A DNA stretch of 16,193 bases from Actinomycetes bacterium. Its GTDB lineage: Bacteria; Actinomycetota; Actinomycetes; Propionibacteriales; Propionibacteriaceae. Below the pieces are notes generated by a model. That model was not told the origin of the DNA, did not search any database, and saw nothing but the letters and a program-made list of their open reading frames with translations. Made by a program: the position numbers and the translations under genes. Positions 1 through 7,769 of this stretch are shown here, piece after piece; the stretch's first letter is position 1; each line of letters begins with the position of its first letter. The stretch lies in assembly GCA_029778515.1 (NCBI GenBank), contig JAKOQD010000088.1:1-16193 (forward strand). The letters are read 5' to 3'.

Positions 1-16
1 CCCTGTTGCCGCCTGC

Positions 17-45
17 ACGGCCGCCCCGCTGCGCGGGGCGGCCGT
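17..45 (+). terminator. strong GC-rich stem-loop terminator of the upstream gene
   Basis: A perfect 13-bp inverted repeat (arms 17-29 and 33-45, sequence ACGGCCGCCCCGC and its complement) closes a 3-base loop. A weak T-containing tail follows (TGTTT at 51-55). No reading frame covers it, and pyrH starts about 100 bases later, so it most likely ends transcription of the gene left of the window. By actinobacterial synteny that gene would be tsf, but this cannot be seen here. Confidence 0.75.
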
Positions 46-104
46 CCTGGTGTTTCCAGGGAACTCGGGCGCACCCGTAGTCCGAACCGGCCCGCCAGTT
101 TCGG

Positions 105-110
105 TAGGGT
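105..110 (+). promoter_or_regulatory. candidate -10 element of the pyrH operon
   Basis: TAGGGT fits the actinobacterial housekeeping TAnnnT hexamer and lies 34 bases before the pyrH start codon, downstream of the terminator at 17-45. No convincing -35 is visible. It belongs to a series of TAGnnT boxes seen before most transcription units in the window. Assignment is by position and motif only. Confidence 0.4.
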
Positions 111-143
111 AGGGACGCTTTCACCGCCCGTCCTAGGAGACAA

Positions 144-857
144 ATGACCAGCCCCTACCGCCGCGTACTACTGAAACTCTCGGGTGAAGCCTTCGGCGGC
201 GGGAAGCTCGGCGTCGATCCGGACATCATCTCCAGCATCGCCGGCCAGATCGCGGCAGTGGTCGCGTCCGGGGTGCAGGTCGCGATCGTCACCGGCGGCG
301 GCAACTTCTTCCGCGGTGCCGAGCTGCAGACTCGCGGCATGGACCGCTCCCGGGCCGACTACATGGGCATGCTCGGCACCGTGATGAACTGCCTCGCGCT
401 GCAGGACTTCCTGGAGAAGGTCGGGGTGCCCACCCGCGTCCAGACAGCGATCACCATGGGCCAGGTGGCCGAGCCCTACATCCCGCGACGCGCGATCCGG
501 CATCTGGAGAAGGACCGCGTGGTCATCTTCGGCGCCGGCTCGGGCATGCCGTACTTCTCCACCGACACCGTCGCAGCCCAGCGGGCGCTGGAGATCGGCG
601 CTGAGGTACTGCTGATGGCCAAGCAGGGCACCGACGGTGTCTACGACGCCGACCCCCGCACCAATCCCCACGCGAAGAAGTTCGACGAGCTCACCTACGA
701 CGACTTCCTTGCCCGCGACCTGAAGGTGGCGGACGCGACCGCGGTCAGCCTGGCCCGCGAACACCGGCTCCCGATGGTCTTTTTCGACCTGGGTGCCGAG
801 GGAAGCATTGCCAAGGTGGTCGCAGGTGAGAAGATCGGAACCACCCTGCACGCGTGA
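144..857 (+). CDS. pyrH: UMP kinase (uridylate kinase)
   Basis: Cytosolic hexameric enzyme of the amino-acid-kinase fold that phosphorylates UMP to UDP with ATP, a step of de novo pyrimidine synthesis. The 237 residues match the usual family length. Visible motifs are KLSGE (11-15), the glycine-rich GGGNFFRG (51-58), the UMP-binding stretch with [12 protein letters not shown] (71-82), [14 protein letters not shown] (129-142) and [10 protein letters not shown] (162-171). The ATG has an AGGAG Shine-Dalgarno at 135-139, four bases upstream. It is the first gene of a plus-strand cluster; frr follows after 30 bases, an order (pyrH-frr) conserved widely in bacteria. Nothing is truncated or odd. The family assignment is essentially certain. 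Confidence 0.97.
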   Translation: MTSPYRRVLLKLSGEAFGGGKLGVDPDIISSIAGQIAAVVASGVQVAIVTGGGNFFRGAELQTRGMDRSRADYMGMLGTVMNCLALQDFLEKVGVPTRVQTAITMGQVAEPYIPRRAIRHLEKDRVVIFGAGSGMPYFSTDTVAAQRALEIGAEVLLMAKQGTDGVYDADPRTNPHAKKFDELTYDDFLARDLKVADATAVSLAREHRLPMVFFDLGAEGSIAKVVAGEKIGTTLHA

Positions 858-887
858 CGTGCAGGCGAAGCAGAAGGGAAAGACCTC

Positions 888-1445
888 GTGATCCCGGAGA
901 TCCTCAAGGACGCCGACCACAAGATGAACGGTGCGGTGGAGCATGCGCGCGAGGAGTTCGCGGCCATTCGCACCGGACGCGCCCACCCCGCTATGTTCAA
1001 CAAGCTGATGGTGGACTACTACGGCTCACCGACACCGCTGCAGCAACTGGCCACCTTCCAGGTGCCGGAGGCCCGCACCGTGCTGATCAGCCCGTTCGAT
1101 CGTGGCGCGATGGCCGGCATCGAGAAGGCGATCCGTGATTCCGACCTGGGCGTGAACCCGGCCAATGACGGCAACGTGATCCGGCTGGTGATGCCGCAGC
1201 TCACCGAGGAGCGCCGCAAGGAGTACATCAAGGTCACTCGCCACAAGGCCGAGGAGGCGCGGGTTGCCGTCCGCAACATCCGGCGGCATTCGATCGAGCA
1301 CGTCGGCAAGCTGACCAAGGACAAGGAAATCAGCGAGGACGACGCTCGGGGTGCGGAGAAGCAGCTGGACGCGGCCACCAAGAAGCACATCGACACGATC
1401 GATGAGTTGCTGAAGGCCAAGGAAGCCGAACTGCTGGAGGTCTGA
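888..1445 (+). CDS. frr: ribosome recycling factor
   Basis: RRF works with EF-G to split the post-termination ribosome. The product is 185 residues, exactly the typical family length. The three-helix-bundle domain I is formed by the N-terminal helix (MIPEILKDADHKMNGAV) and the long C-terminal helices (LTEERRKEYIKVTRHKAEEAR onward). Between them lies the beta-rich domain II, with the family sequence SPTPLQQLATF and ISPFDRGAMAGIEKAI. The start is GTG at 888, supported by AAGGGA at 874-879. The stop TGA (1443-1445) directly abuts the GTG of cdsA, so the two are probably translationally coupled. Expected in the cytosol and essential. Confidence 0.97.
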   Translation: MIPEILKDADHKMNGAVEHAREEFAAIRTGRAHPAMFNKLMVDYYGSPTPLQQLATFQVPEARTVLISPFDRGAMAGIEKAIRDSDLGVNPANDGNVIRLVMPQLTEERRKEYIKVTRHKAEEARVAVRNIRRHSIEHVGKLTKDKEISEDDARGAEKQLDAATKKHIDTIDELLKAKEAELLEV

Positions 1446-2318
1446 GTGACCTTGAGCGAGCCGAAGAGCCCACCGAAATCGCGCGCCGGGCGGGATCTGC
1501 CCGCCGCGATCGCGGTCGGGCTGCTGCTCTTCGGCATCGTGGTGGTCACCCTGATGTGGTGGCCGCCCGGGTTCATCATCCTTCTGGTGGTGCTGACCAG
1601 CCTCGGTGCGGTGGAATTGCACCAGGCGCTCATGAAAATCGGCATGCGTTCGGCGATCGTGCCGGTGGTGATCGGCAACATCCTCATCATCGGTGGCTCG
1701 TACCTCGCCGCGACCCTGCAGAACGTGACCAATGTTCCCTGGCACGTGGTGTTGCTCGGCACGATCGGCGGCACGATCCTGCTGTCGCTGATCTGGCGGA
1801 TGTTCGGCGGCGCGGACGGGTACGTGCGTGACAGCGCGGCGGGCCTGTTCATCATCGGCTACCTCCCGGTGATGGCATCGTTCGTCGGGTTGTTGCTGGC
1901 TCAGCAGCACGGCGTGGCCAAGGTGGTGGCTGCGTTCCTCTGCATCGTGGGCAGTGACACCGGCGGGTACGCTGCCGGCGCGTCGCTCGGCAAGCACCCG
2001 ATGGCGCCGAACATCAGCCCCAAGAAGACCTGGGAGGGCCTGGTCGGCTCGTTCGCCCTGGCTGGCGTACTGGGGATCGGCATGGTCACGCTGGTCATGC
2101 ACCAGCCGTGGTGGATCGGCGCGATTCTCTCGGTGGTCGTGGTTGTTTTCGGGACCGCCGGTGACCTCATCGAGTCGCTGATCAAGCGCGACATCGGAAT
2201 CAAGGACATGAGCTCCTTCCTGCCCGGCCACGGCGGCGTCATGGACCGGCTCGACTCGACCCTGATCGCGGTGCCTGCGGCCTGGCTGCTGTTCACCCTG
2301 GTGGGGGTGGGCGCATGA
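1446..2318 (+). CDS. cdsA: phosphatidate cytidylyltransferase (CDP-diacylglycerol synthase)
   Basis: Integral membrane enzyme that makes CDP-diacylglycerol from phosphatidic acid and CTP, the entry point to phosphatidylglycerol, cardiolipin and phosphatidylinositol lipids. The 290 residues hold several hydrophobic segments (about 20-40, 41-58, 69-90, 101-118, 132-152, 157-178, 200-218, 222-240 and 272-288). The family signature [11 protein letters not shown]...[12 protein letters not shown] spans 244-270, with conserved acidic residues D240 and D267, and GSDTGGY lies at 169-175. The N-terminal 18 residues are polar and basic, as in other actinobacterial CdsA. The GTG start touches the frr stop. 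The 3' end overlaps rlmN by four bases (ATGA), so it sits inside a coupled operon. Confidence 0.95.
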   Translation: MTLSEPKSPPKSRAGRDLPAAIAVGLLLFGIVVVTLMWWPPGFIILLVVLTSLGAVELHQALMKIGMRSAIVPVVIGNILIIGGSYLAATLQNVTNVPWHVVLLGTIGGTILLSLIWRMFGGADGYVRDSAAGLFIIGYLPVMASFVGLLLAQQHGVAKVVAAFLCIVGSDTGGYAAGASLGKHPMAPNISPKKTWEGLVGSFALAGVLGIGMVTLVMHQPWWIGAILSVVVVVFGTAGDLIESLIKRDIGIKDMSSFLPGHGGVMDRLDSTLIAVPAAWLLFTLVGVGA

Positions 2319-3541
2319 CCGGGTTGACGCCTGAGGAGGTCGCCGACTACGAGCGTTCGATCGCGCACGCCGAATCCGGACGCACGGTGCCGCTGCTGCT
2401 GAACACGCCGCGCCGGGGCAAGCCACCCGTCCATTGGGCCGACCTGGACGCGACCCAGCGCGCGGAAGCGATTGGGGAACTCGGCCTGCCGAAGTTCCGG
2501 GCGGCACAGCTGACCAAGCACCTGTTCGAGCGGCTGGCCACCTCGCCGGACGATTGGACGGACATCCCGAAGTCGGCCCGGACGCAGTTGGCCGAGCGCT
2601 TCGTGCCGGACCTGGCCGAACGCGTCCGCGACCAGCAGGCCGACGGTGGCACCACGGTGAAGACCCTTTGGCGGCTGCACGACGGCTCGCTGGTGGAGAG
2701 CGTGCTGATGCGCTACGGCGTCCGCGGGATTCGGGCCAGCGGCAAGGGACGCGAGCGCGCCACTGTCTGTATCTCTTCCCAGGCCGGCTGCGGCATGGCC
2801 TGCCCGTTCTGCGCCACTGGTCAGGGCGGGCTGCAGCGCAATCTGAGCACCGCGGAGATCCTCACCCAGGTGATGGACGCCGCCCGCCGGTTGCGCGACG
2901 GCGAGATTCCCGGCGGTCCGGGCCGGGTGAACAACATCGTGTTCATGGGCATGGGCGAGCCGATGGCGAACTTCAACGCCGTGCTGCGAGCAGTGCGTAC
3001 GATCACCGCGCCGGCGCCGGACGGTCTGGGGATCTCGGCGCGGGGTGTGACCGTCTCGACGGTCGGCTTGGTGCCGCAGATCGAGAAGCTGGCCGCGGTC
3101 GGGTTGCCGGTAACGCTCGCAGTGAGCCTGCACGCGCCGGACGACCGGCTGCGCGATGAACTCTGCCCGATCAACACCCGTTGGCAGGTGGCCGAGGTGC
3201 TGGCTGCCGCGCGGAACTACTTCGCGACCACCGGACGCCGCGTCTCGATCGAGTACGCCCTGATCCGTGACATCAACGACCAGGCCTGGCGGGCCGAGGC
3301 GCTGGCCGACGTGCTGCGCGGCGCGTCCGCTGAGGGTCGCAACGGCGACTACGGCTGGGTGCACGTGAACCTGATCCCGCTCAACCCGACGCCCGGGTCG
3401 AAGTGGACCGCATCGCGTCGTGAGGACGAGGCCGAATTCGTCCACCGCCTGGAAGCCAGGGGAGTGCCGGTCACCGTCCGCGACACCCGCGGCCGCGAGA
3501 TCGACGGCGCCTGCGGCCAGCTCGCCGCCGGCCAAGCCTGA
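2315..3541 (+). CDS. rlmN: dual-specificity 23S rRNA A2503 / tRNA A37 C2-methyltransferase (radical SAM)
   Basis: Radical-SAM enzyme that installs 2-methyladenosine at 23S rRNA A2503 and at A37 of some tRNAs. The iron-sulfur motif is CGMACPFC, with C159, C163 and C166. C152, seven residues before the cluster, and C400 near the C-terminus (EIDGACGQL) occupy the places of the two mechanistic cysteines of E. coli RlmN (C118 and C355). GMGEP (212-216) is the SAM-binding glycine motif. At 408 residues it is longer than many homologues because of about 25 extra N-terminal residues. The ATG at 2315 overlaps the cdsA stop as ATGA. An in-frame GTG at 2387 (VPLLLNTP) would give the more usual N-terminus but has no clear ribosome site, so I keep the coupled start. 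Last gene of the operon. Confidence 0.95.
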   Translation: MTGLTPEEVADYERSIAHAESGRTVPLLLNTPRRGKPPVHWADLDATQRAEAIGELGLPKFRAAQLTKHLFERLATSPDDWTDIPKSARTQLAERFVPDLAERVRDQQADGGTTVKTLWRLHDGSLVESVLMRYGVRGIRASGKGRERATVCISSQAGCGMACPFCATGQGGLQRNLSTAEILTQVMDAARRLRDGEIPGGPGRVNNIVFMGMGEPMANFNAVLRAVRTITAPAPDGLGISARGVTVSTVGLVPQIEKLAAVGLPVTLAVSLHAPDDRLRDELCPINTRWQVAEVLAAARNYFATTGRRVSIEYALIRDINDQAWRAEALADVLRGASAEGRNGDYGWVHVNLIPLNPTPGSKWTASRREDEAEFVHRLEARGVPVTVRDTRGREIDGACGQLAAGQA

Positions 3542-3568
3542 CGATCCCTGAGCTTGACGAAGGGTCGT
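3541..3568. terminator. imperfect stem-loop at the rlmN stop codon
   Basis: Arms ACGATCCCT (3541-3549) and AAGGGTCGT (3560-3568) pair with one wobble and one mismatch around a GAGCTTGACG loop. The stem begins at the last base of the rlmN stop codon. It lies between convergent genes, so it could end transcription from either side. The wording CCCTGAGCTTG-CGAAGGG resembles a dispersed repeat I recall from GC-rich genomes. There is no T-run, so termination is inferred. Confidence 0.4.
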
Positions 3569-3601
3569 GGCAACCGCTGGTCTAGCACCAAACCGACCTC
3601 C

Positions 3602-3671
3602 AACTTCGCTCCCGAAGGGGACCGTTGCTCCCGATAATTCGGGAGCGCGAGTCCCTTTCGGGAGCGAAGTT
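3602..3671. repeat. 70-bp nested palindromic repeat, copy 1
   Basis: Outer 15-base arms AACTTCGCTCCCGAA (3602-3616) and their exact complement (3657-3671) enclose an inner hairpin, GCTCCCGA (3627-3634), loop TAAT, TCGGGAGC (3639-3646). The outer stem can be extended by GGGAC/GTCCC with one mismatch, giving 21-base arms. Each unit thus holds four half-sites of the same octamer GCTCCCGA, two forward and two reverse. A second copy with the same length and internal spacing is at 15754-15823; the two differ at 10 of 70 positions, all in the spacers. It lies 61 bases past the rlmN stop and 48 bases past the stop of the convergent minus-strand gene. No coding function: reading frames through it are accidental. 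Confidence 0.9.
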
Positions 3672-3719
3672 CACGACTCGGCGGACTAGGGCTGTCGGGC
3701 GAGCCTGGTGCCTCCGAGT

Positions 3720-4808
3720 TCAGCCGAGCAGCCCCGACACCTCGGCGATGTCGTCGACCAGGTGGATCGCCGCGCTCATCGGACGCCCGTCCGCCAAGTT
3801 GGCGAGCAGCGGCCAGGCCGGACGCTCCCGGGTCCAGTAGTCGACGCCGACCAGCACCAGTGGCGGGATCGGCTCGCCGGCAGCGGCGTAGTAGCGCGGC
3901 GTCGCAGCCTGGAAGATCTCCTGGATCGTGCCTGCGGCACCGGGAAGGCAGACCAACCCGCCGGATGCCTGGCGAAGCAGCATGTCCTCGCGGATCGCGT
4001 TCGAGAACAGCTTCGCCACCCCGGCGCTGAACACGTTCGGCGGCTCGTGGCCGTACAACCAGGTCGGCACGCCGTAGCTGGCGCCGCTCAACTCCCAACG
4101 CTCGCGCACGGCCAGCCCGGCGGCCACCCAGGACGCCACGTCCTCGGCGAACCGGGGGCGCCCGGCCAGCAGTGCGATCGCAGCCTCCAACTCGCTGCGG
4201 GTGCCGATCAGGGCGGCGCCGAGATTCACCGCCTCCATCGCGCCCGGTCCACCGCCGGTGATCACCGTCCGTCCGGTTGCGGCCAGCGAGCGGCCAAGGT
4301 GCACGGCGTCGGAATAGTCGGCCGACCCGCGCACCAACTGGTGGCCACCCATCACGCCCACCGCACCTTCGAGGCGCAGATCCTCCAGCGCCTCGACGAT
4401 GGCGTGGTCGTGCAGGGTCATGGCGAGTTCGCTGGTCAGGCTGCGGTGCTGGCCGACGTAACGCCACCAACGGAACACCCTTGCGTCCAGGGTGTAGCGG
4501 TAGCCACGCTCCAGCCCCGCATAGAGTTCGCTCGCGCTGTACAGCCCCGAGCGGTACGGGTTGAACGGCAGGTCAGGCAGGGTGGGGAAGAGCAGTGCGC
4601 CGCGCCGCTCCAACTCCGGCTCGATGCCGGGTTCGAGTACACAGCCGAGAAAGACCGCGCCGGTCACGTCGACTGTGCCGAGCGCGGCCGAGCGTCCGCT
4701 CAAGTCGAGCGACTGCAGATAGCAGTTCACCAGGTTGCCGGCGGCCGCGAGCCTGGCGTCGAATTGAGCCAGGGATTCGATCTCAACCCCGGCGGGCGCT
4801 GTGGTCAC
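3720..4808 (-). CDS. LOG-family Rossmann-fold nucleotide-binding protein
   Basis: The C-terminal two thirds (about 145-362) carry the lysine-decarboxylase-like/LOG fold: [10 protein letters not shown] (152-161), [14 protein letters not shown] (185-198) and [12 protein letters not shown] (289-300). In LOG proteins, which in some members hydrolyse cytokinin nucleoside monophosphates to free base and ribose phosphate, the last motif is usually PGGxGTxxE; here the second glycine is alanine. The first 145 residues are an extension with no motif I know, so the substrate cannot be predicted. The GTG start at 4808 has GGGAG (complement of 4816-4820) seven bases upstream and a possible minus-strand -10 TAGGGT at 4841-4846. 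It is transcribed divergently from dxr and converges on rlmN. Fold confident, reaction unknown. Confidence 0.85.
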   Translation of the reverse strand: MTTAPAGVEIESLAQFDARLAAAGNLVNCYLQSLDLSGRSAALGTVDVTGAVFLGCVLEPGIEPELERRGALLFPTLPDLPFNPYRSGLYSASELYAGLERGYRYTLDARVFRWWRYVGQHRSLTSELAMTLHDHAIVEALEDLRLEGAVGVMGGHQLVRGSADYSDAVHLGRSLAATGRTVITGGGPGAMEAVNLGAALIGTRSELEAAIALLAGRPRFAEDVASWVAAGLAVRERWELSGASYGVPTWLYGHEPPNVFSAGVAKLFSNAIREDMLLRQASGGLVCLPGAAGTIQEIFQAATPRYYAAAGEPIPPLVLVGVDYWTRERPAWPLLANLADGRPMSAAIHLVDDIAEVSGLLG

Positions 4809-4840
4809 CTGGCCGCTCCCATCAAACTCGATTCGCTCCG

Positions 4841-4846
4841 ACCCTA
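4841..4846 (-). promoter_or_regulatory. candidate -10 for the LOG-family gene
   Basis: Read on the minus strand this is TAGGGT, the same hexamer seen before pyrH. It lies 32 bases upstream of the GTG start at 4808, which would give a leader of about 25 bases containing the GGGAG ribosome site. No clear -35 is seen. Confidence 0.35.
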
Positions 4847-4882
4847 CTCAACGCACCGGGACGCCGTGTCGGTGGCGGCCGA

Positions 4883-4888
4883 TAGGCT
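4883..4888 (+). promoter_or_regulatory. candidate -10 for dxr
   Basis: TAGGCT fits the TAnnnT consensus and lies 31 bases before the dxr ATG in the 111-base divergent region. The predicted leader contains GGGAGGTGA (4904-4912), a near-perfect complement of the 16S rRNA 3' end. The same TAGGCT hexamer precedes ispG. No clear -35. Confidence 0.4.
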
Positions 4889-4919
4889 GCAGGGGTTCCG
4901 TGTGGGAGGTGATTGGCCG

Positions 4920-6074
4920 ATGCGCCAGGTTGTAGTACTCGGTAGTACAGGTTCGATCGGCACCCAAGCCATCGAGGTGATCACGGCGCGCCCGGAGCAG
5001 TTCGAAGTGGTCGGCCTGGCAGCTGGGGGCTCATCCATCGAGCTGCTGGTCGAACAGGCTCGGACGCTGCGTCCGCAGGTGGTTGCGGTCAGTTCGCCCG
5101 AGGCCGCCGACCGGCTGGCGGCGGCCCTGCCCGGCCAGGAAGTCTGGGCGGGACCGGAAGCTGCCACGCGGCTCGCGGCGATCTCGGCGGATGTGGTGCT
5201 CAACGGCATCACCGGCGCCGCCGGCCTCGAACCCACGCTGGCTACGCTCAATGCGGGTACGACGCTCGCCCTGGCCAACAAGGAGTCGCTGGTGATCGGC
5301 GGCCGACTGGTCACCGACGCCGCCGCACCCGGCCAGATCGTAGCGGTCGACTCCGAGCATTCCGCCTTCGCCCAAGCACTGCGAGCGGGCCGGGCGGAAG
5401 AGGTGCGCAAACTCGTCCTGACCGCGTCCGGCGGCCCTTTCCGTGGTCGCACCCGAGCTGAGCTGCGGCAGGTCACCCCGGCCCAGGCCATGGCGCACCC
5501 CACCTGGGACATGGGCCGCGTGATCACGATCAACTCCGCCACCCTGGTGAACAAGGGACTCGAACTGCTGGAAGCCGGCCTGCTCTACGACGTCGACCTG
5601 GACGCGATCGAGGTGGTCGTGCACCCGCAATCCATCGTGCACTCGATGGTCGAGTTTGTGGACGGTTCGACGATCGCGCAGTGCTCGCCGCCGGACATGC
5701 GCCTGCCGATCGCGCTCGGGCTCACCTGGCCCGACCGTCTCGCCAACGCGGCTGCCCCCTGCGACTGGAAGAAGGCGGCCACCTGGACCTTCGAACCGCT
5801 CGACTCCGCGGCATTCCCTGCCGTGGAACTGGCCCGGGAAGCTGGCAAGGCCCCCGGTGGGCTCGCGCCAGCCGTCTACAACGCGGCCAATGAAGTCTGC
5901 GTGGACGCTTTCTGTGCCGGACGGTTGGAGTTCCCTGGCATCGTGGACGTGGTCGCCGACGTGGTGGCCACCCATCTGGCCCGGCACGCCGCCGAGCCCC
6001 TGAGCCTGGCCGCCGTGCTGGCGGCCGACCAGTGGGCGCGGCAGGCGGCAGCCGAGCGGATCAGCAAGGAGTAG
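4920..6074 (+). CDS. dxr: 1-deoxy-D-xylulose 5-phosphate reductoisomerase
   Basis: NADPH- and divalent-metal-dependent enzyme that converts DXP to 2-C-methyl-D-erythritol 4-phosphate, the first committed step of the MEP isoprenoid pathway. The 384-residue product has the Rossmann motif GSTGSIG (8-14), ALANKESLV (117-125), the metal site DSEHSAF (144-150), TASGGPF (168-174), the flexible loop HPTWDMG (193-199), [11 protein letters not shown] (205-215) ending in the third metal ligand, and [11 protein letters not shown] (235-245). The frame stays open far upstream to 3708, but homology begins at this ATG and the strong GGGAGGTGA site is seven bases before it. The stop is three bases before rseP. 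This is the target of fosmidomycin in other bacteria. Confidence 0.97.
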   Translation: MRQVVVLGSTGSIGTQAIEVITARPEQFEVVGLAAGGSSIELLVEQARTLRPQVVAVSSPEAADRLAAALPGQEVWAGPEAATRLAAISADVVLNGITGAAGLEPTLATLNAGTTLALANKESLVIGGRLVTDAAAPGQIVAVDSEHSAFAQALRAGRAEEVRKLVLTASGGPFRGRTRAELRQVTPAQAMAHPTWDMGRVITINSATLVNKGLELLEAGLLYDVDLDAIEVVVHPQSIVHSMVEFVDGSTIAQCSPPDMRLPIALGLTWPDRLANAAAPCDWKKAATWTFEPLDSAAFPAVELAREAGKAPGGLAPAVYNAANEVCVDAFCAGRLEFPGIVDVVADVVATHLARHAAEPLSLAAVLAADQWARQAAAERISKE

Positions 6075-6077
6075 CGC

Positions 6078-7373
6078 ATGGAGACCAGCACCGTCATTGG
6101 CTTCGCGATCGCCTTCTTCACGCTGATCATGGCGTCGGTTGCGCTGCACGAACTCGGCCACATGATCCCGGCCAAGCGCTTCGGTGTGCGGGTGCCCAAG
6201 TACTTCGTAGGTTTCGGCCCGACGCTGTGGTCCACCACCCGAGGAGAGACGGAATACGGCATCAAGTGGTTTCCGCTGGGTGGCTTCGTCCGGCTGCTGG
6301 GCATGTACCCGCCGCCACCGCTCGACGACCGTCCCCGTGCGGCCTCGCGGCTGAACCAGCTGGCCGACGCCGCTCGGGACCAGGAGTGGCAGGAGATCAC
6401 GCCGACCGACGTCACGGACAAGCGGCTGTTCTACCAGAAGAAGACGTGGCAGAAACTGGTCGTGATGGCCGGCGGCCCGGTGATGAACCTGCTGATTGCC
6501 TTCGTCCTGATGCTCGGCGTGACCGGGCTCTACGGGGTCTACCGGGCGCAGACGACGGTCGGCTACGTGCAGCCGTGCGTGCTCACCGACAGCACCCGCA
6601 CCGAGTGTGCCGACACCGATCCGAAGTCGCCGGCCGCCGCTGCTGGGCTGCAGGCCGGGGACCGCGTGGTCAGCTTCAACGAGACCATGATCACCTCGTA
6701 CAGCCAGCTGAGTTCGCTGATCCGCGCCAACCTTGACGCCGAGGCCCGGCTGGTCGTCGAGCGCGGAGGCCAGGAGGTAGCGCTGGCCCCGGTGCACACC
6801 GTGATCAACGAGGTGGCCGACACGCTCGACCCGGGCCGCCGGCTGAGTGCAGGTTGGCTAGGGGTTTCACCAAAGCAGGAACTCGTCAAGGGTGGCCCGG
6901 TGGAAGTTCTGGGCGACATGTGGCTGCAGACCAAGCAGAGCGTCGTCGCCCTGGTGCAGTTCCCGGTGAAGGTGTGGCACGTGATGGTCGGCATGGTGAC
7001 CGGTCAGCCGCGGGACGTCTACGACCCGATCTCGATCCTCGGCGCCAGCACTGTCGCCGGACAGGTGATCGCGTCCGACCAGGTAACCCCGGGGGCGAAA
7101 GTGGCCACCTTCGTCTCGCTGCTGGCCTCGGTCAACCTGTTTCTTGCGTTGTTCAACTTCGTGCCGCTGCCCCCGCTGGACGGCGGCCATATCGCCGGGG
7201 CCCTGTACGAGTGGGTGCGGCGGAAGTTCGCCACGCTCAGCAAGCGTCCTGATCCCGGCTTCTTCGACACGGCGAAGCTGCTCCCGGTCGCCTACGGGGT
7301 GGGTGGACTGCTGCTGCTCAGCGGCGTGGTGCTGATCCTGGCCGACATCATCTCGCCGATCAGCCTCTTCTGA
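6078..7373 (+). CDS. rseP: site-2 intramembrane zinc metalloprotease (RseP/Rip1 family)
   Basis: Membrane protease that cleaves transmembrane segments, typically of anti-sigma factors after a first cut. The product is 431 residues. The zinc site HELGH is at 24-28 within the first membrane helix (about 4-23 and onward), and the third ligand is in NFVPLPPLDGGH (360-371). Hydrophobic segments lie near 128-152, 343-366 and 403-424. A single PDZ domain fits about 160-235 (AAAAGLQAGDRVVSFN at 186-201). The ATG follows AAGGAG at 6066-6071, which overlaps the end of dxr. The dxr-rip1-ispG neighbourhood is the mycobacterial arrangement. The actual substrate is not shown by the sequence; no anti-sigma gene lies in the window. 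Confidence 0.93.
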   Translation: METSTVIGFAIAFFTLIMASVALHELGHMIPAKRFGVRVPKYFVGFGPTLWSTTRGETEYGIKWFPLGGFVRLLGMYPPPPLDDRPRAASRLNQLADAARDQEWQEITPTDVTDKRLFYQKKTWQKLVVMAGGPVMNLLIAFVLMLGVTGLYGVYRAQTTVGYVQPCVLTDSTRTECADTDPKSPAAAAGLQAGDRVVSFNETMITSYSQLSSLIRANLDAEARLVVERGGQEVALAPVHTVINEVADTLDPGRRLSAGWLGVSPKQELVKGGPVEVLGDMWLQTKQSVVALVQFPVKVWHVMVGMVTGQPRDVYDPISILGASTVAGQVIASDQVTPGAKVATFVSLLASVNLFLALFNFVPLPPLDGGHIAGALYEWVRRKFATLSKRPDPGFFDTAKLLPVAYGVGGLLLLSGVVLILADIISPISLF

Positions 7374-7378
7374 GCCGG

Positions 7379-7675
7379 ATGTCGCAAGCGACCTTCCTGG
7401 CCACCGCTGCCGCTGGGTTGCGTGCCGGCGTGCCCTCGACCGCCCTTCCCGGCCTGCTCGACCAGCACCACCACGCCCGCCGCCGCCTGCACCGATTGGG
7501 CGTGGGCCCGGCACCCCTACCGCTGGCCCGGGTCAACCCAGTGCGCCTGGCCGGTCCGCTGCGGGAGCTGACTGGTGGCGACTGCGCCGATCGGGCAGTA
7601 GCGGTGGGGGAGTCGGTACGAGCACTGGACGGAGCCGAGCTGACCGCCTCGATCCTGGCCGGGCTGGTGGAGTAG
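7379..7675 (+). CDS. small uncharacterised protein between rseP and ispG
   Basis: A 98-residue ORF starting ATG five bases after the rseP stop. Codon use matches its neighbours, with G or C in most third positions, and no competing frame is more plausible, so it is probably translated by coupling to rseP; no Shine-Dalgarno is visible. The protein has no signal peptide or membrane helix. It is rich in Ala, Leu and Arg, with an [12 protein letters not shown] stretch (30-41), a proline-containing middle and a C-terminal amphipathic segment ending ILAGLVE. I do not recognise a family. The mycobacterial locus, as I recall it, has rip1 directly followed by ispG, so this may be lineage-specific. Confidence 0.6.
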   Translation: MSQATFLATAAAGLRAGVPSTALPGLLDQHHHARRRLHRLGVGPAPLPLARVNPVRLAGPLRELTGGDCADRAVAVGESVRALDGAELTASILAGLVE

Positions 7676-7714
7676 GCGTTCGACGCCGTTTCCCGCGTCC
7701 GCAGCTCGGATGGG

Positions 7715-7720
7715 TAGGCT
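7715..7720 (+). promoter_or_regulatory. candidate -10 for ispG
   Basis: TAGGCT, identical to the box before dxr, lies 50 bases upstream of the ispG ATG in the 94-base gap after the small ORF. It predicts a leader of about 43 bases. No convincing -35. ispG may also be read through from dxr-rseP. Confidence 0.35.
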
Positions 7721-7769
7721 GTCGACGGTGGCCGCGAGCCGCCGCCCGTTCGTCGTGATTGAGGAGCCG

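Noticed and set aside
1026..2507. 493-residue minus-strand open frame opposite frr, cdsA and rlmN
   Set aside because: It is antisense to three confidently identified genes, shows no family motif and reads as Arg/His/Gln-rich composition typical of a shadow frame in GC-rich DNA.
1901..3535. 544-residue minus-strand open frame opposite cdsA and rlmN
   Set aside because: Same reasoning: antisense to rlmN, low-complexity composition, no motifs.
3625..3840. Short ORFs running through the 70-bp element (peptides with NYRE or RERESLSGAK)
   Set aside because: They arise from translation of the palindrome itself and differ in frame and context between the two copies; no ribosome sites.
3708..4919. 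Upstream extension of the dxr frame by 404 codons
   Set aside because: The extra part is antisense to the LOG-family gene. Dxr homology and a strong ribosome site begin at the ATG at 4920.
5031..6797. 588-residue minus-strand open frame opposite dxr and rseP
   Set aside because: Long only because stop codons are rare in GC-rich antisense frames; no recognisable domain, and the plus strand holds two certain genes.
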